The position numbers were made by a program, and so were the translations under genes. A model generated the notes under the pieces. That model was not told where the DNA came from, searched no databases, and saw only the letters and a list, made by a program, of their open reading frames with translations. Source: Buchnera aphidicola (Pemphigus populi) (GTDB lineage Bacteria; Pseudomonadota; Gammaproteobacteria; Enterobacterales; Enterobacteriaceae). From it: a DNA stretch of 64,000 nucleotides. This document shows, piece after piece, positions 40,448 to 50,622 of this stretch (positions are counted from its first letter, which is position 1; the number at the start of each line of letters is the position of its first letter). Location of the stretch: NCBI RefSeq assembly GCF_964058935.1, contig NZ_OZ060372.1:546922-610921 (forward strand). The letters are read 5' to 3'.

Positions 40448-41719
40448 TTATATTTTTTCTATACGTTCTAATCGTATGGCTAAAAATATACCAAAAATTA
40501 ACATACTTAAAATAAATAAAGAAATACTAGTCCATCCACCTGAAAACCAAAAAAATCCACCAAAAGTTCCAAAAATACTAGATCCTAAATAATAAAAAAA
40601 TAAATAAAGAGATGATGTTTGAACTTTACTATCAGTAGTATGGTGTCCTATCCAACTACTGGCTACAGAATGTGCAGCAAAAAAACCGGCTGCAAATAAC
40701 ATCAAACCAAAAAAAATAAAATATAAATAATTAAATTGGGTAATAAATAAACCTGATATCATTAACAATAAAGCACTAATTAATACAATTCCTTTATTAT
40801 ATTTCTCAGTTAAAATACCAGCTTGTGGAGAACTATATACACCTATTAAATAGAATAGAGATAAAAAACCAATAATTGTTTGATTAATATAAAAAGGAGA
40901 TGACATTAACCGGTATCCAACATAATTAAATAAAGTTACAAAACTACCCATAATGATAAAACCCATAAAAAATAATTTAGATAATGTTGGATCTTTACAT
41001 TGAAATAAAGAGTCAGATAATAATTTTTTTATATTTAGAGGAGAACTATTAAAATTTTTTGAATTAGGTAAAAAATAAAGGAATAAACTAGCAGAAATCA
41101 AGGCGCTAACACCAATCACTCTTAATGCTATTTCCCAACAAAAATGAGTTGCTAAAATACTAGTTAAAAATCTACCTAAACATCCTCCGATAGTATTACC
41201 ACTAATATATAAACCCATAGCAAAAGCTAAAAAAATTGGATCTATTTCTTCACTTAAATAAGTCATAGCAACAGCTACCACTCCGCTTAACGCTAAACCA
41301 GTTAAAGACCTCATAATAATAATAGCTTCCCAACTTTGCATTACTGAACAAAAAATAGTGCATAAGGCAGCTAAAAATAAAGAACTAGTCATAATTTTTT
41401 TACGACCAAAAATATCTGATAACGGTCCTGTAAATAACATACCAATTGCCATTGTGCTAGTAGCTGAAGATAAAGATAAACTGCTTTGCGCTGGAGTTAA
41501 ATGAAATTTTTCAGAAAATAAAGGTAAAATAGGTTGTACACAATATAAAATAGCAAACGTAGATAAACCTGCTGAAAAAAATGCTAAAATAACTTCAGTA
41601 AATTTTTTTGTTCCTTTTTTTATATATATTTTTTCTTTTTTTATAATAGATTTATTAAATATTATTTTATTTTTTTTAACGTTTATTTTTAATTTTGAAT
41701 GTAAATATTTTTTTTGCAT
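40448..41719 (-). CDS. ynfM: MFS exporter YnfM
   Basis: Inner-membrane transporter of the major facilitator superfamily, 12 hydrophobic segments; substrate unknown. Strong match to E. coli YnfM: FFSAGLSTFAILYCVQPILP opens the first segment, then GPLSDIFGRKK (loop 2-3 MFS motif), GVVAVAMTYLSEEI, GLYISGNTIGG and AHSVASSWIG. From ATG 41719 it has 423 residues (E. coli 417); an upstream ATG at 41770 would add 17 residues. One of very few transporters in the window. It follows dapF on the same strand. Confidence 0.9.
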   Translation of the reverse strand: MQKKYLHSKLKINVKKNKIIFNKSIIKKEKIYIKKGTKKFTEVILAFFSAGLSTFAILYCVQPILPLFSEKFHLTPAQSSLSLSSATSTMAIGMLFTGPLSDIFGRKKIMTSSLFLAALCTIFCSVMQSWEAIIIMRSLTGLALSGVVAVAMTYLSEEIDPIFLAFAMGLYISGNTIGGCLGRFLTSILATHFCWEIALRVIGVSALISASLFLYFLPNSKNFNSSPLNIKKLLSDSLFQCKDPTLSKLFFMGFIIMGSFVTLFNYVGYRLMSSPFYINQTIIGFLSLFYLIGVYSSPQAGILTEKYNKGIVLISALLLMISGLFITQFNYLYFIFFGLMLFAAGFFAAHSVASSWIGHHTTDSKVQTSSLYLFFYYLGSSIFGTFGGFFWFSGGWTSISLFILSMLIFGIFLAIRLERIEKI

Positions 41720-41950
41720 ATATGAAATAATTTTCCTTTTAATAATCTTTATAAGAATGAAAAAAACCATAATATATTCTCTATATATATAACTTATTGA
41801 TAAATATAAATTAAAATATTTTATTATAATTAATCATATTAAATATTTTAAAAATTTAATAATTTTATTATTTTTAAAATTTATATATAATAAAGTTTAT
41901 AAATATGATTTAAAATTTTTTAATTTTATTAAAAAATAAAATTTATAATT

Positions 41951-41969
41951 GAATTAAAACATTTAATTC
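41951..41969 (-). terminator. Small hairpin after dapF
   Basis: GAATTAAA, loop ACA, TTTAATTC, 13 bp beyond the dapF stop, with a T-rich stretch following on the minus strand. All but one pair are A-T. Confidence 0.4.
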
Positions 41970-41982
41970 TTAATTAAAATTA

Positions 41983-42828
41983 TTACAAAAAAATATGTCC
42001 ATCATAAACATGGATTGCTGGACCAGTCATATACATATCATTATCTAAACCTTTCCAATTAATATATAAATCACCACCAGATAAAGATACTTTCACTCTT
42101 TCAGATAATAATTGGTTATTAATTCCAATTGCTACAGCTGCACATGCTCCACTACCACAAGCCTGTGTTTCTCCAACTCCTCGTTCATATACCCTAAGAG
42201 CAATATGATTACTATTTATGATTTCCATAAAACCAACATTAATTTTTTCAGGAAATAAAGTATGATTGGATATTAATGAACCTATAGATTCTACTGGATA
42301 GGTATGTAAATTCTTAACGATGATCACACAGTGTGGATTACCAATAGATACTATGCTAAATAGTAAATTTTTATTTAATATTTTTATAGAATAATATTTC
42401 TTTTTCTCCATCCATAAAAATGGAATTAATAAGGGATCAAATATAGGTTCTCCCATATTTACTTTTATTTGATTATGATTGATAATTTCTAATTCCATAC
42501 GTTTTGTACTAGTACTAACAAATATTCTGTTTTTTTTTGTTAATCCCTTTAGATATACAAAATAAGCAAAACATCTAGCTCCATTCCCACATTGTTCTAC
42601 TTCACTGCCATCAGCATTAAAAATACGGTAATAAAAATCTATAGTGGAATCATTTGATTTGTTAACTAGTAATAGTTGATCAAAACCTACTCCTAAATTT
42701 CGATTAGACAAATTAAAAATTAATTTTGAAGTGATATTAACCATATTTTGCCTAATATTATCTATTACCATAAAATCATTACCCAAACCATGCATTTTAG
42801 AAAAAAATATTTTATTTTTTTTTATCAT
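41983..42828 (-). CDS. dapF: Diaminopimelate epimerase
   Basis: Converts LL- to meso-diaminopimelate for lysine and peptidoglycan. 281 residues (E. coli 274); the N terminus is about seven residues longer before [15 protein letters not shown]. The two catalytic Cys are C80 in EQCGNGARC and the one in [10 protein letters not shown] near residue 226. Lysine supply is a known contribution of aphid symbionts. In E. coli dapF lies beside cyaY and cyaA; here it is divergent from cyaY with cyaA lost. Confidence 0.96.
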   Translation of the reverse strand: MIKKNKIFFSKMHGLGNDFMVIDNIRQNMVNITSKLIFNLSNRNLGVGFDQLLLVNKSNDSTIDFYYRIFNADGSEVEQCGNGARCFAYFVYLKGLTKKNRIFVSTSTKRMELEIINHNQIKVNMGEPIFDPLLIPFLWMEKKKYYSIKILNKNLLFSIVSIGNPHCVIIVKNLHTYPVESIGSLISNHTLFPEKINVGFMEIINSNHIALRVYERGVGETQACGSGACAAVAIGINNQLLSERVKVSLSGGDLYINWKGLDNDMYMTGPAIHVYDGHIFL

Positions 42829-42972
42829 ATTTAATATTGTTTCATCCTTTACTTAACTTTATTTTTCAATTATTCTATTAATAGTATATTAATTTTCTTG
42901 ATATTTTATTTTAAGTATAAAGACATTTTAATATATATAAAATAATAAAAAAAAATATATTTTATATAAAAT

Positions 42973-42977
42973 AAGGG
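42973..42977 (+). promoter_or_regulatory. Ribosome-binding site pointing to an AUU start of cyaY
   Basis: AAGGG is 6 bp before ATT 42984. No ATG, GTG or TTG lies at that distance in any frame. It supports initiation at ATT and not at the GTG further downstream (43011). Confidence 0.5.
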
Positions 42978-42983
42978 AAAAAA

Positions 42984-43313
42984 ATTAATATTTTAAAATT
43001 TCATAAAATAGTGGATGAATTAATGTTCACTATAGAAGATAAATTAGACAACTATTGCAGTAATATCGACATAGATTATGAAATACAGTATCATACTATG
43101 ACGATAACATTTTACAATAAAAATAAAATTATAATAAATCGACAAGAATCATTAAAACAAATTTGGTTAGCAACAAAACAGAATGGATATCATTTTAAAT
43201 ATAAAAAAAAAGAATGGATATGTGACAAATATAAAGATAATATTTGGAATATATTAACTAACACTTTTTTAATAGAAACTAATGAGTTAATAATTTTTCA
43301 AAAAAATATATAA
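42984..43313 (+). CDS. cyaY: Frataxin-like protein CyaY, probable AUU start
   Basis: Iron-binding regulator of Fe-S assembly that contacts IscS. Core: IIINRQESLKQIWLATKQNGYHF and EWICD. The first standard start in frame is GTG 43011, which would cut the first helix. Reading upstream, the frame stays open and spells (I)NILKFHKIVDEL, which aligns residue for residue with E. coli MNDSEFHRLADQL: ATT 42984 falls on Met1 and the next Asn is identical. AAGGG lies 6 bp before ATT. I therefore start at ATT (109 residues, E. coli 106). If that is wrong, the protein is 100 residues from GTG 43011. It lies upstream of hemC. Confidence 0.85.
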   Translation: MNILKFHKIVDELMFTIEDKLDNYCSNIDIDYEIQYHTMTITFYNKNKIIINRQESLKQIWLATKQNGYHFKYKKKEWICDKYKDNIWNILTNTFLIETNELIIFQKNI

Positions 43314-43451
43314 AAATCATTGATTTATAAAAATTATTTTTTTATTTATTTTAAAAATATTTTTTATATTAATATAAATAATTAATAAAAATATTGAGTA
43401 CATAGAAGTATTACTAAAAGATCTCTATCTATTTTAAAAAATAACATAAAA

Positions 43452-44378
43452 ATGTTAAAAAAAATATTAAGAATTGCTACTAGAAAAAGCCCTTTAGCTT
43501 TACTACAAAGCAATTTTATAAAAAAAAATCTATTATATTTTTATCCTCATCTAATTATTACGTTAATACCTATTGTTACACGCGGTGATCTCATTCTACA
43601 TAAATCTTTATCCAATATTGGTGGAAAAGGATCATTTACTAAAGAATTAGAATTAGCTTTACTAGATAACCGAGCAGATATAGCTGTACATTCTATGAAA
43701 GACATTCCTAATACTATACCATCAGAATTATGTTTATCCAGTATTTCTAAAAGAGGAAACCCTTTAGATGCTTTTGTTTCTAATTGTTACCAATCTATAG
43801 ATCAATTACCTAAACAAGCAATAATAGGAACTTCTAGCCTTAGGAGAAAAGCTCAATTAATTAGATATCGTCCTGATTTAATTATTCAACCATTACGTGG
43901 AAATATTGATACTCGTTTAAAAAAACTAGATGAAGGAAAATATACAGCTATTATTTTAGCTACTGAGGGATTAAATAGATTAGGATTAAAAAATAGAATC
44001 AATCAAATTATTCCAGCAGAATATTGTCTTCCTCCTTGTGGACAAGGAACGATTGGCGTGGAATATAGATTAAATGATCACAATATCTCTTTACTTTTAA
44101 AAAAAATAAAAGATAAAAATACTGAATATATTACAATGGCAGAACGATCTTTTTGTAAAAAAATGAATTCTGGATGTCATATTCCAGTTGCTAGTTATGC
44201 TATTTTAAAAAAAAATAAACTATGGTTAAGAGGTTTAGTTTGTTCCCCTAATGGAAAAATATTTCTATCAGGAGAGCGTATAGGAAAACCAAATTTTGGA
44301 GAAAAAATGGGCTATGAACTAGCTTCCGAATTATTAAATAAAGGTGCCTTAAAGATATTAAAAAACATTTTCTTTTAA
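43452..44378 (+). CDS. hemC: Hydroxymethylbilane synthase
   Basis: Polymerises four porphobilinogen units into hydroxymethylbilane for heme. 308 residues (E. coli 313). Motifs: [14 protein letters not shown] at the start, [20 protein letters not shown] with the catalytic Asp, [20 protein letters not shown], and the dipyrromethane-holding Cys in [11 protein letters not shown]. hemD follows 17 bp later, as in the E. coli hemCD operon; cyaA, normally divergent from hemC, is lost. Confidence 0.96.
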   Translation: MLKKILRIATRKSPLALLQSNFIKKNLLYFYPHLIITLIPIVTRGDLILHKSLSNIGGKGSFTKELELALLDNRADIAVHSMKDIPNTIPSELCLSSISKRGNPLDAFVSNCYQSIDQLPKQAIIGTSSLRRKAQLIRYRPDLIIQPLRGNIDTRLKKLDEGKYTAIILATEGLNRLGLKNRINQIIPAEYCLPPCGQGTIGVEYRLNDHNISLLLKKIKDKNTEYITMAERSFCKKMNSGCHIPVASYAILKKNKLWLRGLVCSPNGKIFLSGERIGKPNFGEKMGYELASELLNKGALKILKNIFF

Positions 44379-44395
44379 TAGAATTATTAATTTTT

Positions 44396-45139
44396 ATGAC
44401 AATATTAATTACTCGTCCACTACCAGATGGTAAAAAATTAGTATCAATGTTAAATCATTTAGGTATTCAAGCATATTATTTATCTTTAATCACGTTTAGT
44501 CCAGGATCCCAGTTAGCCAAATTATCGAATGAAATAAATAAATTAAAAAATAAAGATATGATATTTAGTCTTTCAAAACAATCTATTTATTATGCTAATA
44601 ATTATTTAAATAAAAAAAATATAAGATGGCCATCTCACGTAAAATATTATGCTATTGGACCAAAAACTGGACATATTTTACATAAATATAGTGGTCATAC
44701 TATAATTTATCCTAAAAAAAAATATAATACTGAAAGATTAATAAACATGTTAAACATAAAGGAGATAAAAAATAAAACAGCTATTATTTTACAAAATAAA
44801 CATGGAAGAACTTTACTTAAAGAGACATTAAAAAATTGTGGAGTAAAAGTGAATAGTATTGAATGTTACCAAATTATGTTCAATAATATTGATATTTTTA
44901 AAATAGGAAAAGAACTGAAAAATAATAATATAAAAAAATTAGTAATTACTAGTGGACTAATATTACAACGTTTTTATAGTATTATTTCTATTTCTAAAAA
45001 AAATAGATGGTTATTTAATTGTAAGATTTTTGTCGCTAGCAGAAGAATAGCTATTCTAGCTAAAGAATTAGGATGGAATAATGTTAAAATAGTAAATGGT
45101 GCCAGTAATGATAAATTATTAGATATTTTAATAAAGTAA
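44396..45139 (+). CDS. hemD: Uroporphyrinogen-III synthase
   Basis: Closes hydroxymethylbilane with inversion of ring D. 247 residues (E. coli 246). This family is poorly conserved; visible anchors are ILITRPLPDGKKL at the N terminus, IFSLSKQSIYY, YAIGPKTG, and the C-terminal VITSG and VASRRIAILAKELGW. The place directly after hemC settles the identity. The stop lies inside a palindrome that may end the transcript. hemX and hemY, which follow in E. coli, are absent. Confidence 0.93.
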   Translation: MTILITRPLPDGKKLVSMLNHLGIQAYYLSLITFSPGSQLAKLSNEINKLKNKDMIFSLSKQSIYYANNYLNKKNIRWPSHVKYYAIGPKTGHILHKYSGHTIIYPKKKYNTERLINMLNIKEIKNKTAIILQNKHGRTLLKETLKNCGVKVNSIECYQIMFNNIDIFKIGKELKNNNIKKLVITSGLILQRFYSIISISKKNRWLFNCKIFVASRRIAILAKELGWNNVKIVNGASNDKLLDILIK

Positions 45140-45155
45140 GTAATTTACTTACTTT
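45133..45155 (+). terminator. Palindrome over the hemD stop
   Basis: AAAGTAAGTAA and TTACTTACTTT around a single T, with the hemD TAA inside the left arm. A short stem-loop would form, followed by A/T-rich DNA. It is convergent with the tRNA-Pro gene and could serve both strands. Confidence 0.4.
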
Positions 45156-45192
45156 AGTTAGATCTAATATATAAAATTAATTTTTATATTTA

Positions 45193-45266
45193 TCGGCGAG
45201 AGAGGATTTGAACCTCCGACCTACTGGTCCCAAACCAGTTGCGCTACCAAACTGCGCTACTCGCCG
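45193..45266 (-). tRNA. proM: tRNA-Pro (anticodon TGG)
   Basis: On the minus strand acceptor CGGCGAG (from 45266) pairs with CTCGCCG at the other end. The anticodon TGG is at 45232-45230 in the loop TTTGGGA, and the T arm is GGAGGTTCAAATCCTC. It is near-identical to E. coli proM. Last in the Arg-His-Pro cluster, 14 bp after tRNA-His; leuT, found between them in E. coli, is missing. Confidence 0.96.
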
Positions 45267-45280
45267 AAGTTTTTAAACTG

Positions 45281-45354
45281 GGTGGTTAATGGGATTTGAA
45301 CCCATGACCACTGGAATCACAATCCAGCACTCTACCAACTGAGCTATAACCACC
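45281..45354 (-). tRNA. hisR: tRNA-His (anticodon GTG)
   Basis: Acceptor GTGGTTA (from 45353) pairs with TAACCAC. The extra 5' G required by HisRS is encoded at 45354, opposite discriminator C at 45281. The anticodon GTG is at 45320-45318. The sequence follows E. coli hisR closely. Middle member of the three-tRNA cluster. Confidence 0.96.
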
Positions 45355-45394
45355 AAAAAATTTTTATAATTTAAAATAATAGTGAAAATATCAT

Positions 45395-45468
45395 TGCGTC
45401 CGACAGGATTTGAACCTGAAACCTCTGCCTTCGGAGGGCAGAACTCTATCCAATTGAGCTACGGACGC
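45395..45468 (-). tRNA. argX: tRNA-Arg (anticodon CCG)
   Basis: Acceptor GCGTCCG (from 45468) pairs with CGGACGC. The anticodon loop CTCCGAA gives anticodon CCG at 45434-45432, read in the stem CTGCC/GGCAG. It matches E. coli argX and decodes CGG, a codon that should be very rare in this A+T-rich genome. First of the argX-hisR-proM cluster downstream of rho. Confidence 0.95.
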
Positions 45469-45599
45469 AAAATCATATTTATTATTCAATATAATAATAA
45501 AATTATTAAGAGCTAATGTCCAGCTTTTTTATAAAAATAAGATAAATATTAATAAATAAAAAATTAAAATGTTAAATTATTTTTTATTAAAAATAGAAA

Positions 45600-46859
45600 T
45601 TAAGATCTTTTCATCATATTAAAAAATTCATCATTAGTTTTAGTCATTGCCAATTTATTAATTAAAAACTCCATCGCGTCAATTTCACCCATAGGATGAA
45701 TAATTTTTCTTAAGATCCACATCTTTTGTAATTCTTCTGGTTTAGTTAATAATTCTTCTTTTCGAGTACCAGAACGATTATAATCAATAGCTGGAAAAAC
45801 TCTTTTTTCTGCAATTTTCCTTGATAAAGGTAATTCCATATTTCCTGTCCCTTTAAATTCTTCATATATCACTTCATCCATTTTAGAACCAGTATCCACC
45901 AAAGCAGTAGCAATAATAGTTAAACTTCCCCCTTCCTCTACATTACGAGCTGCACCAAAAAAACGTTTAGGTCGATGTAGTGCATTAGCATCTACACCTC
46001 CTGTAAGAACTTTTCCAGATGCAGGAACCACAGTATTGTACGCACGAGCTAAACGAGTAATAGAATCTAAAAGAATAATAACATCTTTTTTATGTTCAAC
46101 TAACCTTTTTGCTTTTTCAATTACCATTTCAGCTACTTGAACATGCCTAGAAGCAGGCTCATCAAAAGTAGAAGCAACGACTTCTCCTTTAACTAATCTC
46201 TGCATTTCTGTAACTTCTTCTGGACGCTCATCAATCAGTAAAACCATTAAAACACAATCTGGATGATTATAAGCTATACTTTGAGCAATATTCTGCAACA
46301 ACATTGTTTTGCCAGCTTTAGGAGGTGCTACAATTAAACCTCTTTGCCCTCGACCAATAGGCGAGGCTAAATCTAAAACACGAGCAGTTAAATCTTCTGT
46401 TGATCCATTTCCTCTTTCCATTCTTAAACGAGAATTAGCATGTAATGGAGTTAAATTTTCAAATAAAATTTTACTTCTAGCATTTTCCGGTTTGTCATAG
46501 TTTACTTCATTTACTTTAAGCAGAGCAAAATATCTTTCTCCTTCTTTTGGAGGTCGAATTTTACCAGAAATAGTATCACCTGTTCGTAAATTGAATCTAC
46601 GGATTTGACTAGGAGATACGTATATATCGTCAGGTCCAGCTAAATAAGAACTATCAGCCGAGCGTAAAAATCCAAATCCATCCTGTAATATTTCTAATAC
46701 TCCATCTCCAAATATATCTTCTCCACTTTTAGCATGTTGTTTTAAAATAGAAAAAATAATATCTTGCTTTCGCATACGTGCTAAATTTTCCAACCCTATA
46801 TTTTCGCCAAGAGTAATTAATTCAGAAACTGGCATATTTTTTAGTTCGGTAAGATTCAT
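45600..46859 (-). CDS. rho: Transcription termination factor Rho
   Basis: Hexameric RNA helicase that ends transcription. 419 residues, the same as E. coli. The N-terminal RNA-binding domain has GFGFLRS(A); Walker A is APPKAGKTM, Walker B is [11 protein letters not shown], the Q-loop region is [15 protein letters not shown], and the R-loop region [12 protein letters not shown] is intact. It follows trxA, as in E. coli. The 215-bp leader contains a hairpin that may matter for rho autoregulation. Confidence 0.98.
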   Translation of the reverse strand: MNLTELKNMPVSELITLGENIGLENLARMRKQDIIFSILKQHAKSGEDIFGDGVLEILQDGFGFLRSADSSYLAGPDDIYVSPSQIRRFNLRTGDTISGKIRPPKEGERYFALLKVNEVNYDKPENARSKILFENLTPLHANSRLRMERGNGSTEDLTARVLDLASPIGRGQRGLIVAPPKAGKTMLLQNIAQSIAYNHPDCVLMVLLIDERPEEVTEMQRLVKGEVVASTFDEPASRHVQVAEMVIEKAKRLVEHKKDVIILLDSITRLARAYNTVVPASGKVLTGGVDANALHRPKRFFGAARNVEEGGSLTIIATALVDTGSKMDEVIYEEFKGTGNMELPLSRKIAEKRVFPAIDYNRSGTRKEELLTKPEELQKMWILRKIIHPMGEIDAMEFLINKLAMTKTNDEFFNMMKRS

Positions 46860-47029
46860 AATGGTGGGTTCTTAATAAACTTGAGGTAAACATTTAAATG
46901 AGGTTTATAAGAGATATGGTTACATCAATCTATCTTATTTTTTAAAAAGAAAATACAAATTTATTAAAAATAAATTATTTATTTTTAATAAAAACATATT
47001 TTTATATTATCATGTTTTTCTTAAAAGTC

Positions 47030-47062
47030 TAGCGGTTCTGTATAAATTTAAAAAAACCGCTA
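47030..47062 (-). terminator. Hairpin after trxA, in the rho leader
   Basis: TAGCGGTT and AACCGCTA form a perfect 8-bp, G+C-rich stem with a 17-nt loop, 12 bp past the trxA stop. It may end trxA transcripts or act in the rho leader. The T-run lies in the loop, not after the stem, so it is not a standard terminator. Confidence 0.45.
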
Positions 47063-47074
47063 TCATCTATAAAA

Positions 47075-47407
47075 TTATATTATGTATTTATTCAATATTT
47101 TTTTTAAATCTGATTTAGATAATACACCTATTTTTGTTTTTAATAATTTTCCATCTTTAAATAACAATAAAGCCGGAATTCCTCTTATGGAGTACTTTGG
47201 TGCTGTGTCAGGATTTTTATCAATATTTATTTTTGCTACTATTAACTTATCTTTATATTCAGTAGCTATCTCTTCTAAAACAGGTGCTAATATTTTACAT
47301 GGATTGCACCATTCCGCCCAAAAATCCACTAATATAAAATTTTTTTCTTGTAGAACTTTTTTTTCGAAATCATTATCACTAATATTAATTATTTTTTTAT
47401 TATTCAT
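47075..47407 (-). CDS. trxA: Thioredoxin 1 with CNPC active site
   Basis: Small redox protein that reduces disulfides in ribonucleotide reductase and other targets. 110 residues (E. coli 109). Conserved are D28, W30-A-E-W33, the cis-Pro loop RGIPALLLF and the G near the C terminus. The active site reads W33-C34-N35-P36-C37: Gly of the usual CGPC is Asn (codon AAT). The residue between the Cys pair strongly affects redox potential in thioredoxin-fold proteins, so its reducing power may differ. It sits between rho and the leu genes. Confidence 0.97.
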   Translation of the reverse strand: MNNKKIINISDNDFEKKVLQEKNFILVDFWAEWCNPCKILAPVLEEIATEYKDKLIVAKINIDKNPDTAPKYSIRGIPALLLFKDGKLLKTKIGVLSKSDLKKILNKYII

Positions 47408-47507
47408 TTTTTTTTCCAGTTATTTTATAAATTGAATTATTTATTATTTTTTAAATAGTATTTAATATTATACTGTTAAAATTAATATAAATGTATTTTA
47501 TAAAAAA

Positions 47508-48116
47508 TTATTTTTTTATAAAGAAATCAAATATTTTTTTTTCATAATTGGTAATTTTTTTTTCATTTTTTATCGTTAAGTCTATTTGATCTAATTGATT
47601 TATAATATAAAATTTATGTAATTCATCAATTTTAAAACAGTAAGAACTGTTGCCTACTAAAACTTTGTTATTTTCTAAATCTATTGTAAAAATTAAATGA
47701 ACTTTATTCAATACAATATCAAATAAACTATTTATTTCCTTTTCGGATAAAATTATAAGAATTAATTGATTATTTAAACTGTTATTGTAAAATATATCTC
47801 CAAAACTAGAGGAAATAATTACTTTAAAACCATAATCTATTAAAGCCCATACTGCATGTTCTCGAGAGGATCCGCATCCAAAATTATCTCTGGTTAATAA
47901 AATAGATGATTTTTTATAATATGGATTATTTAAGATGAAATCTTTATTAATATTTTTCCCTTTATTATCGTGAAAACGCCAATTATAAAATAGATATTGA
48001 CCAAGTCCTGTTTTAGTGATTTGCTTTAAAAATTGTTTTGGAATAATTACGTCGGTATCTATATTAGCTATATTCATTGGTGTAACAATACCGGTATATT
48101 GATTTAATAAAGTCAT
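47508..48116 (-). CDS. leuD: 3-isopropylmalate dehydratase, small subunit
   Basis: Swivelling domain that completes the LeuCD isomerase. 202 residues (E. coli 201). DTDVIIPKQFLK near the N terminus and NFGCGSSREHA, with the substrate-binding Ser-Arg, are typical. The C-terminal third is Lys/Asn-rich. It begins 12 bp after leuC, with AAGGAA before ATG. Final gene of the leuBCD run. Confidence 0.96.
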   Translation of the reverse strand: MTLLNQYTGIVTPMNIANIDTDVIIPKQFLKQITKTGLGQYLFYNWRFHDNKGKNINKDFILNNPYYKKSSILLTRDNFGCGSSREHAVWALIDYGFKVIISSSFGDIFYNNSLNNQLILIILSEKEINSLFDIVLNKVHLIFTIDLENNKVLVGNSSYCFKIDELHKFYIINQLDQIDLTIKNEKKITNYEKKIFDFFIKK

Positions 48117-48128
48117 TTTCTTCCTTTT

Positions 48129-49526
48129 TCAAATTTTTCTAATATCTACAAAATGACCAAAAATAGCAGCCGCAGCAGCCATTGCAGGACTAACTAAATG
48201 CGTTCTTCCATCTCTACCTTGTCTTCCTTCAAAATTTCTATTGCTTGTAGAGGCACAGCGCTCTTTTGGTTTTAAACGATCTTGATTCATTCCTAAACAC
48301 ATTGAACAACCAGGTAGACGCCATTCAAAACCTGATTTAATAAATATTTTATCTAATCCCTCTTTTTCAGCTTGTAATTTTACTAATCCTGATCCAGGAA
48401 CTGCTATAGCATGAACATTTTTAGCAATATATTTATTTTTAATAATTTTTGCAGCTTCTCGTAGATCTTCAATTCTTGAATTAGTACAAGAACCAATAAA
48501 AACTTTATCAATAGCAAGATTATTTAAATACATTCCTGATTTTAAACCCATATATAATAAAGATTTTTTTGCACATTCTTGCTCAGCTATTTCTCGAAAT
48601 GAATTTATATTTGGAATTGGTTCATCTATCGATATTACTTGATCTGGCTTCGTCCCCCATGTGATTTGTGGAGCTAAATTAGATACATTGATAGAAATTT
48701 TTTTATCAAAAACAGCATGTTTATCTGATTTTAAAGTATTCCAATAATTTATCGCATTATTCCAATATTTATTTTTTGGACTATAAGGTTTATCTTTTAA
48801 ATAATTATATGTTATTTCATCAGGTGCAATTAATCCTGATTTTGCACCCATTTCAATAGACATATTACATATAGTCATGCGAGATTCCATGCTTAAATTA
48901 GAAATAAGATTACCAGAAAATTCGAGAATATAACCTATACCACCGGAAGTACCAAGTTTTCTTATTATTGATAAAATAATATCTTTTGCAAAAACTGTAG
49001 GATGAGGTATTCCAGTAATGTCAATTTTCATTGTTTTTAAACGACTTTGTTTTAATGTTTGAGTTGCTAAAACATGTTCAACTTCTGAAGTTCCAATTCC
49101 AAAAGATAAGGCCCCAAATGCTCCATGAGTAGAGGTATGAGAATCCCCACATACAATTACCATACCAGGTAATGTCATACCTTTCTCTGGTCCTAATACA
49201 TGTACTATACCTTGATGGGGATGATTGATATCATACAACTTAATATTAAAATCTTTACAATTTTTAGATAATTCTTGCATTTGTATTTTAGCCATATGTT
49301 CAGACTCATTAATATTTCGATTATGGGTAGGAACATTATGATCCATGGTAGCAAAACTTTTTTTCGGTTGTCTAACTGTTCTGTTTTTTAAACGTAGTGA
49401 ATGGAATGCTTGAGGTGAAGTTACTTCATGAATTAAATGCAAATCAACATATAGAACAGCTGTTAAATTTTTTTCTTCGTATACTATGTGTGTATCGTAT
49501 AATTTTTGATATAAAGTTTTCGTCAT
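48129..49526 (-). CDS. leuC: 3-isopropylmalate dehydratase, large subunit
   Basis: [4Fe-4S] isomerase subunit converting 2- to 3-isopropylmalate. 465 residues (E. coli 466). Three cluster ligands are visible: Cys in [12 protein letters not shown] and two in [41 protein letters not shown] segments and the C-terminal NRNFEGRQG are conserved. It starts one base after the leuB stop. A client for the thinned isc system in this window. Confidence 0.97.
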   Translation of the reverse strand: MTKTLYQKLYDTHIVYEEKNLTAVLYVDLHLIHEVTSPQAFHSLRLKNRTVRQPKKSFATMDHNVPTHNRNINESEHMAKIQMQELSKNCKDFNIKLYDINHPHQGIVHVLGPEKGMTLPGMVIVCGDSHTSTHGAFGALSFGIGTSEVEHVLATQTLKQSRLKTMKIDITGIPHPTVFAKDIILSIIRKLGTSGGIGYILEFSGNLISNLSMESRMTICNMSIEMGAKSGLIAPDEITYNYLKDKPYSPKNKYWNNAINYWNTLKSDKHAVFDKKISINVSNLAPQITWGTKPDQVISIDEPIPNINSFREIAEQECAKKSLLYMGLKSGMYLNNLAIDKVFIGSCTNSRIEDLREAAKIIKNKYIAKNVHAIAVPGSGLVKLQAEKEGLDKIFIKSGFEWRLPGCSMCLGMNQDRLKPKERCASTSNRNFEGRQGRDGRTHLVSPAMAAAAAIFGHFVDIRKI

Positions 49527-49527
49527 T

Positions 49528-50622
49528 TTATACGCTCTTATTTAATATGTTGGCAATAATATCACCCATATCACTAGTGCTGATATGTTTTTCATTTCCG
49601 TAAATCATATCTAAAGTTCTATGTCCTTTTTTTAAAGCTTCAGTGACAGCTAATTCTATATCATCTGAAATAGAATTTAATTTCATAGTATAACGTACGA
49701 ACATTGCTATTGAGAGAATTTGAGCTATGGGATTCGCAATATTTTTTCCGGCAATATCTGGTGCTGATCCTCCTGCTGGTTCATATAAACCGAAAAATTT
49801 TTCATTTAAACTAGCTGAAGGTAACATTCCAATAGAACCTGTAATTATAGCACATTCATCAGATAAAATGTCACCAAAAAGATTTGAAGATAAAATAACA
49901 TCAAATTGAGAGGGATTTTTAATTATTTGCATGGTAGCGTTGTCTATATATAAATGAGATAGTGTTATTTCAGGATAATTTTTTGCGACCATATTGACTG
50001 TATCTCTCCATAATATGGAACTTTCTAATACATTAGCTTTATCAACAGAGGTGATTTTAAATTTACGATTTTTTGCTAATTTAAAAGCAATATGTGCAAC
50101 CCGTTCAATTTCAGATTGAGAATATACTTCGGTATCGAAGGCTTTTTTATCAGGAATATGATTAATACTACCTTTAGGTTGACCAAAATAAATACCTCCT
50201 GTTAATTCTCGTACACATAAAATATCAAACCCTTTAATGCTGATATCATTTCGTAAAGGAGATAATTTATTTAATATAGTGTTTAATTTAGCAGGTCTAA
50301 GATTTAAGAATAGATTAAAATACTTTCTTAGTGTTAATAAACCTGCCCTTTCTGGTTGTTGATCAGCGGGTAATTTTTGCCATTTTGGTCCACCTACAGA
50401 ACCAAATAAAATAGCATCTGATTTTCTACAACCATTAAGTGTTTTTTCTGGTAATGCTTGTCCATATTTATCTATTGCAATACCTCCAATATCATATTCT
50501 TCTGTATTAATATTTAATCTATATTTTTTTTTTAGTACTTTTAAAATTTTATATCCTTCTTGCATTATTTCCGGCCCTATGCCATCACCAGGTAAAATTG
50601 CTAATTTATATATTTTTTTCAT
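49528..50622 (-). CDS. leuB: 3-isopropylmalate dehydrogenase
   Basis: NAD-dependent oxidative decarboxylation giving 2-ketoisocaproate. 364 residues (E. coli 363). GDGIGPEI at the N terminus, the substrate arginines in [13 protein letters not shown] and [11 protein letters not shown], the catalytic Lys in SVDKANVL, metal Asp in FGDILSDE, and NAD motif [15 protein letters not shown]. It is tightly packed with leuC (1 bp), but 491 bp separate it from leuA. Confidence 0.97.
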   Translation of the reverse strand: MKKIYKLAILPGDGIGPEIMQEGYKILKVLKKKYRLNINTEEYDIGGIAIDKYGQALPEKTLNGCRKSDAILFGSVGGPKWQKLPADQQPERAGLLTLRKYFNLFLNLRPAKLNTILNKLSPLRNDISIKGFDILCVRELTGGIYFGQPKGSINHIPDKKAFDTEVYSQSEIERVAHIAFKLAKNRKFKITSVDKANVLESSILWRDTVNMVAKNYPEITLSHLYIDNATMQIIKNPSQFDVILSSNLFGDILSDECAIITGSIGMLPSASLNEKFFGLYEPAGGSAPDIAGKNIANPIAQILSIAMFVRYTMKLNSISDDIELAVTEALKKGHRTLDMIYGNEKHISTSDMGDIIANILNKSV

